Assembly (NCBI GenBank): GCA_002496385.1
Contig: DAJR01000017.1
Span: 1-16,584, forward strand
Direction: 5' to 3'
DNA: 16,584 nt
Source: Methanomassiliicoccales archaeon UBA147
GTDB lineage: Archaea > Thermoplasmatota > Thermoplasmata > SG8-5
A program made the translations under genes and the position numbers. The notes beneath the pieces are model-generated. The model ran no database searches. It worked only from the letters and a program-made list of their open reading frames with translations, and was not told the DNA's origin. Below are positions 13,449-16,584 of this stretch, piece after piece. Position 1 is the first letter of the stretch; every line of letters begins with the position of its first letter.

Positions 13449-15098
13449 TTACCGTCCCTGCTCTATCAGCATGCGCTTTTCGACCGAAGCCGCTATGTGC
13501 CGGACCGTGTTCATTTCGGAGAGGCCGGGGCACAGGATGTCCGTGCCGTTCCTCACCAGGAATTCCAGCAGCCCGGGCGTTGAAACCAGGTCCTCCGATA
13601 TCACGGCAATGGGCTTGGCTCTCGAAGCGAAAACAGGCCCGAGCGCCTTTTCCAGGGCCTCGGCAGAGTGGCGGACCCACTTTCCCTGCTCTGCGCCCAT
13701 CATGAGCTTTCCGAGGGAGTTCAGGTCGAGAGCGAGAACGTCAGCCAACCCGGCCAGCGAGTCAAGGAAGTACAGGTTGCTCGGGTACATCACCCTCAGC
13801 CATATCTCGGGCTTCGCAGCTGCGGGCAGCCCGAATTTTATCTGCCTGACGGTTCGGGCCATTTCTTCCGCGCTTCGGATGCCGGGTATGAGGAGGCCGG
13901 GCTGCATTCCGTTGCTCATTATCGCATCGAACGCTCCTGCAAGCCCGCCCATCGCCTGGGCCGAGGTCTCGCCAACCTCGATGATGAAAGATGATGCTCC
14001 GAACCTGCGTTTGGCTTCGGCAGAGAAGGATGCCACGCCCTTCGCGACATCGGGCGCTGACAGCTGGATGCCGGTCGCCAGGATGCCGTCCGCATATGCA
14101 TCGCCGATCGAACCCATGTCACTGATGCCGGATGCTGAAAGGAACAGCCTCGCCGCAACCACGGGCGCAGGAGCTGCCTGCACAGGATGCTTGGCCGGTT
14201 CTAGGAGGCTGATGCTCTGTTCCCTGGGCGGTATCTCGGGTTTCGAGCCTGCGTCCGAGGACAACGCCGCGGAGCAGACGACCGGCCTTGAGTCCACGAA
14301 GCACACAGTGCACATCACCAGCCCCCGGGTCTCCCTCATGAACGACATGATGCCATTGAGACCGGCCATCATCTCCCCGCTGAGTTTCTCCTCCCCCGTG
14401 AAATCCGAAGAAATCTCCACTTTCGCCGGGCCTCGGTCTTTCATGATGAACTGGTAGTTCTGCGCCCTCGTTTCGGTCCTGTCGGGCTTTCCCTCGGCTC
14501 CGAATTCTATGACATCGCCCGATATCGTGGAATCGTACAGGCCCTCAGGGAGCCCGAAAACCGCCCTGGCGTGTATATCAAATCCTTTCTTCCTGAGCTC
14601 CACGGAGACTTCCGAGTCGAGCACTTCCCTGACTATTACCGCGGGCAGATTGTTATCTTCCAGCTTCCCCATGTTGCCCCTGAGCCATTTCAGCCAACAT
14701 TGCTTTATCCCTGCCAGGACATCCTCGCCGCCGGAGCCGTACAGCGGGGCAGCGGCAGCGCCGTGAATGCTGGTGGCGGTCATTGACACGGTCGAGCCTA
14801 TCGCGTGGTTGGAGGCGAGTATCTCCATCTCGTGGTTCCAGTTCATCCTGACTCTCCCGAACAGGGCCTTCACGCTGCGCCAGCTGGCCTCGGGGTCCTC
14901 CGCCCCGGACCTGTGCAAATCCAGCGTGGCGGCTATCTCGGGTTTCTTCAGGTAATCGGAGAACGCGATCGGCGTGACCACGAATCCCCTGGCTACCGGG
15001 AAGCCCGCCCTCACCAACGAGGCCAGGCCTGCGCCCATTGAGCCGGATGCAGATTCGTTGAGGCATCCGAGATCGCTGAAGTTCAGTACGCTTGCCAT
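13449..15098 (-). CDS. PEP synthase/PPDK-like protein without swivel domain (probable pseudoenzyme)
   Basis: 549 aa, against roughly 750-800 for PEP synthase. The N-terminal region aligns by eye with the ATP-grasp domain: GLASLVRAGFPVARGFVVTP at 24-43, then STVSMTATSIHG (102-113) where active enzymes have VAVRSSATAED, and GEDVLAGIKQCW at 124-135. The usual nucleotide-binding Lys (GGKNASLG) and Arg (VRSSAT) are not conserved. The phosphohistidine domain (normally G-TSHAAI) is absent; a Pro/Ala linker at about 282-315 takes its place. The C-terminal region resembles the PEP barrel: LLIPGIRSAEEM (402-413), RVMYPSNLYF (435-444), DVLALDLNSLGKLMMG (453-468, usually GSNDLTQL-LG). The GICGQ cysteine is missing. 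ATG 15098 fits the promoter; TTG 15110 is the only upstream option. Role unknown. Confidence 0.8.
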   Translation of the reverse strand: MASVLNFSDLGCLNESASGSMGAGLASLVRAGFPVARGFVVTPIAFSDYLKKPEIAATLDLHRSGAEDPEASWRSVKALFGRVRMNWNHEMEILASNHAIGSTVSMTATSIHGAAAAPLYGSGGEDVLAGIKQCWLKWLRGNMGKLEDNNLPAVIVREVLDSEVSVELRKKGFDIHARAVFGLPEGLYDSTISGDVIEFGAEGKPDRTETRAQNYQFIMKDRGPAKVEISSDFTGEEKLSGEMMAGLNGIMSFMRETRGLVMCTVCFVDSRPVVCSAALSSDAGSKPEIPPREQSISLLEPAKHPVQAAPAPVVAARLFLSASGISDMGSIGDAYADGILATGIQLSAPDVAKGVASFSAEAKRRFGASSFIIEVGETSAQAMGGLAGAFDAIMSNGMQPGLLIPGIRSAEEMARTVRQIKFGLPAAAKPEIWLRVMYPSNLYFLDSLAGLADVLALDLNSLGKLMMGAEQGKWVRHSAEALEKALGPVFASRAKPIAVISEDLVSTPGLLEFLVRNGTDILCPGLSEMNTVRHIAASVEKRMLIEQGR

Positions 15099-15120
15099 CG
15101 CATTGGGCAATGCAGGGTCG

Positions 15121-15176
15121 GGTAAAAAAGATTTGCCGCCGTAATCTCATCGTTTCCAGAATGTCGATTACGGCGG
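15121..15176 (-). promoter_or_regulatory. TATA-like box and 11-bp inverted repeat upstream of the PEP-synthase-like gene
   Basis: The minus strand reads AAATCTTTTTTACC (15121-15134), centred 26-28 bp from ATG 15098. Immediately upstream, CCGCCGTAATC (15136-15146) and GATTACGGCGG (15166-15176) form a perfect 11-bp inverted repeat with a 19-nt spacer; with a one-base bulge it extends further (ATTT/AAAT). Its place next to the BRE/TATA suggests an operator, or a stem in an upstream RNA. Confidence 0.5.
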
Positions 15177-15522
15177 AAATTCATTGGGAATGGTTGTTTT
15201 CACATTGACTACCCATGGCGAACGCCTTTATTTTCCATCCGAAGTCCTGCTGGACATTCGGAACGGTTCAGCGCCGGCGTTCACCGATTGATGTCAAACT
15301 GTTGCGAGCAGCATGGCGCTGATTCAGCTGGAAGATGGTGCCGCGCCATCGTCGAATGCTTTTTCAGCATCCGAAGCCTGCTGGCGCTTAGAAAGTTGTG
15401 AGGCGCATTCAACATTTTCAATATCGGAATCCCGATATCCGAGACATATACATGGGGGGGCGTGGGTACCTGAATGTTGCCGACCAAAACATATCGTTGG
15501 CTACACCAATTGCTGGTGCTGG
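15177..15522. other. Intergenic stretch with nested hairpins, no gene recognised
   Basis: The 424-bp gap 15099-15522 has no credible protein. Visible structure: GAACGCC (15220-15226) with GGCGTTC (15276-15282) encloses the hairpin TCCGAAGTCC-TGCT-GGAC-A-TTCGGA (15238-15262). ATGGCGC (15313-15319) pairs with GCGCCAT (15343-15349). ATCCGAAG-T-CCTGCTGG at 15237-15253 recurs without the T at 15369-15384. No known RNA family recognised. Confidence 0.4.
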
Positions 15523-16380
15523 CTAGTGTTTTGGATTTTCATCCGAGTCTTTCTTCAATCGTTTGGGCTTACTCGGTTGCAGGTAATTCTCATCCGACAC
15601 CAGGGATTTGCCTGTCTTTTTCTCGATCGCCTTCCTGGTGTCCCTGGCTATAGTGCCACCATCGGCAGCCGATTCCTTGCATTCCTCAAGCCCTTCGGAG
15701 CCCTTAATTATCGTAATGTCGGTCGTGGCTTTCTCGCCAATCATGGTCAGGATGAGTTCCCAATCAGTCATGTGGTCCCGGAGGTTCTGGTTGGGCTTTT
15801 CGAGGTTCTTGAAATCTCGGTATTCTTTTACGGTTTTACCGAACGTGGCCTTCGTTATCTCGTTGGTGAGAATTGCGAATTCCAGCTCTTCTTCGATTCC
15901 CCTCTTCTTCCATTCTTCAGTCAGGTCCTGTCTTATAGCGATTCCCCGGAGCCTTTTTTCAATCCAATTCTTTGGGTAGCCCTTCATCTCATAATATTGC
16001 TTTATGCGGTCCTGGGCAATTTCGGGATTTTGTATCTCCTCAACGCGCTCATACCCGACCTGGGCCAGCCACTGCTTGAACGGCTCCGCTTTTGGAGAGG
16101 GAATTGATTGGATTATTCTGAACATATTCTTTGTTGTGGTGCAATCCGTTGCTCGTAATTTGCCATCCCCGGCCGGAATTTTCAACTGTCCGATTTTTTC
16201 GGACACTTCAAATCCTTCATCTGATAATTTTTTTTTAAGGTCGTTCCAGTATTTCCTGGGCCTCTGACTTTCAGTCAGAGCCTCAACAATGTCAATTATC
16301 GAGAACCACCATTCATCATTGAACCAGGTCCTTCGTATCAACTTTCCCTGAAACACAACCAATGCTTTTTTCGGGCTCAT
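15523..16380 (-). CDS. Bro-N domain (phage antirepressor / DinD-like) protein
   Basis: 285 aa. Residues 5-100 form a Bro-N domain: ALVVFQGKLIRRTWFNDEWW then FSIIDIVEAL, and the tract FRIIQSIPSPKAEPFKQWLA near 87-106 typical of this antirepressor/DinD-like family. The middle (GIAIRQDLTEEWKKRGI, LTNEITKATFGKTVKEYRDF, NLRDHMTDWELILTMIGE) matches the long Bro-N/DinD type found across bacteria, archaea and viruses. The C-terminus is lysine-rich and probably disordered. Such proteins are often in prophages or mobile islands and are thought to act in DNA binding or stress response; the role here is unknown. It is visibly richer in A/T than its neighbours, which suggests acquisition. A TATA-like box at 16416-16424 and GTGAG before the ATG support the start at 16380. 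Confidence 0.87.
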   Translation of the reverse strand: MSPKKALVVFQGKLIRRTWFNDEWWFSIIDIVEALTESQRPRKYWNDLKKKLSDEGFEVSEKIGQLKIPAGDGKLRATDCTTTKNMFRIIQSIPSPKAEPFKQWLAQVGYERVEEIQNPEIAQDRIKQYYEMKGYPKNWIEKRLRGIAIRQDLTEEWKKRGIEEELEFAILTNEITKATFGKTVKEYRDFKNLEKPNQNLRDHMTDWELILTMIGEKATTDITIIKGSEGLEECKESAADGGTIARDTRKAIEKKTGKSLVSDENYLQPSKPKRLKKDSDENPKH

Positions 16381-16415
16381 AAACTCACTTATGCGTACTG
16401 GGTATGAAGCATGAA

Positions 16416-16424
16416 TGATATAAA
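16416..16424 (-). promoter_or_regulatory. TATA-like promoter of the Bro-N gene
   Basis: The minus strand reads TTTATATCA, centred near 16420, predicting a leader of about 14 nt that contains GTGAG ahead of ATG 16380. Confidence 0.5.
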
Positions 16425-16430
16425 CACTAC

Positions 16431-16584
16431 CCGGAGGTGAGCGAAAGTAAACTACCAGCCCCTAAACAGGCGAGGCAAAGCCTCGTCTTAACGCTAACCA
16501 AGTATGGTTAGCGAAAGTGGCTGGCGTTTCTGGTTTGCATCAATGCCAGTGGATTCGGGGCTGTATGTTTACCATAGGGCAGTT
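16431..16584. mobile_element. Possible IS200/IS605-like element end with hairpins
   Basis: GTAAACTACCAGCCCCTAAA at 16447-16466 resembles the conserved stretch near ends of archaeal IS200/IS605-type elements, as I remember it. It is followed by CGAGGC-AAA-GCCTCG (16471-16485) and the perfect 8-bp hairpin CGCTAACC-AAGTAT-GGTTAGCG (16492-16513). A short plus-strand frame then ends at a TAG (16572-16574) after INASGFGAVCLP, which could be a decayed transposase tail, but this is too short to rely on. The right edge cuts the region. Confidence 0.25.

Noticed and set aside
15281..15487. 68-codon minus-strand frame downstream of the Bro-N gene
   Set aside because: No ribosome site, no recognisable domain, and it covers inverted repeats.

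Overview
The window looks like a piece of an archaeal chromosome. It carries a group II chaperonin (thermosome), an archaeal-type phenylalanyl-tRNA synthetase beta chain, RNase P protein Rnp2/Pop5, FtsZ, two diphthamide-pathway genes (Dph2, Dph6) and an MfnA-type decarboxylase. Many genes have a TATA-like box about 26 bp upstream of the start codon, so their transcripts would be leaderless or nearly so. The lineage is euryarchaeal, perhaps a Thermoplasmata relative, but this is inference from gene content only.

Layout. (1) 1-3491, minus strand: a tight four-gene operon with 1-10 nt gaps, in the order 3-methylglutaconyl-CoA hydratase, biotin carboxylase, biotin carrier protein and methylcrotonyl-CoA carboxylase beta (cut by the left edge). 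It reads as the lower leucine-degradation module. (2) 3492-4342: about 850 bp without a protein gene. It holds a tRNA-Ser(TGA) gene interrupted in the T-loop by a 120-nt intron with a bulge-helix-bulge-like fold, an upstream duplicate of the tRNA 5' end broken by a long hairpin, and two further copies of the tRNA 3' end, each at the end of a 102-bp direct repeat. (3) 4343-7766: pheT (minus), diverging from a zinc MDR dehydrogenase (plus), which meets dph6 (minus) tail to tail with no spacer. (4) 7767-9773: a structured upstream region with inverted repeats around the promoter, the thermosome gene (plus) and a hairpin terminator. (5) 9773-15098, all minus: a PEP-synthase-like protein that seems to have lost its catalytic parts, then mfnA, dph2, ftsZ and rnp2, mostly close-packed. 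(6) 15099-16584: an accessory-looking tail with inverted repeats, an A/T-richer Bro-N (phage antirepressor-like) gene, and hairpins that may be the edge of an insertion element.

Working together: the left operon would carboxylate 3-methylcrotonyl-CoA and hydrate the product to HMG-CoA. Dph2 and Dph6 act at the first and last steps of diphthamide synthesis on elongation factor 2. pheT, tRNA-Ser and rnp2 belong to translation and tRNA maturation. The most unusual parts are the rearranged tRNA-Ser locus and the PEP-synthase-like pseudoenzyme.
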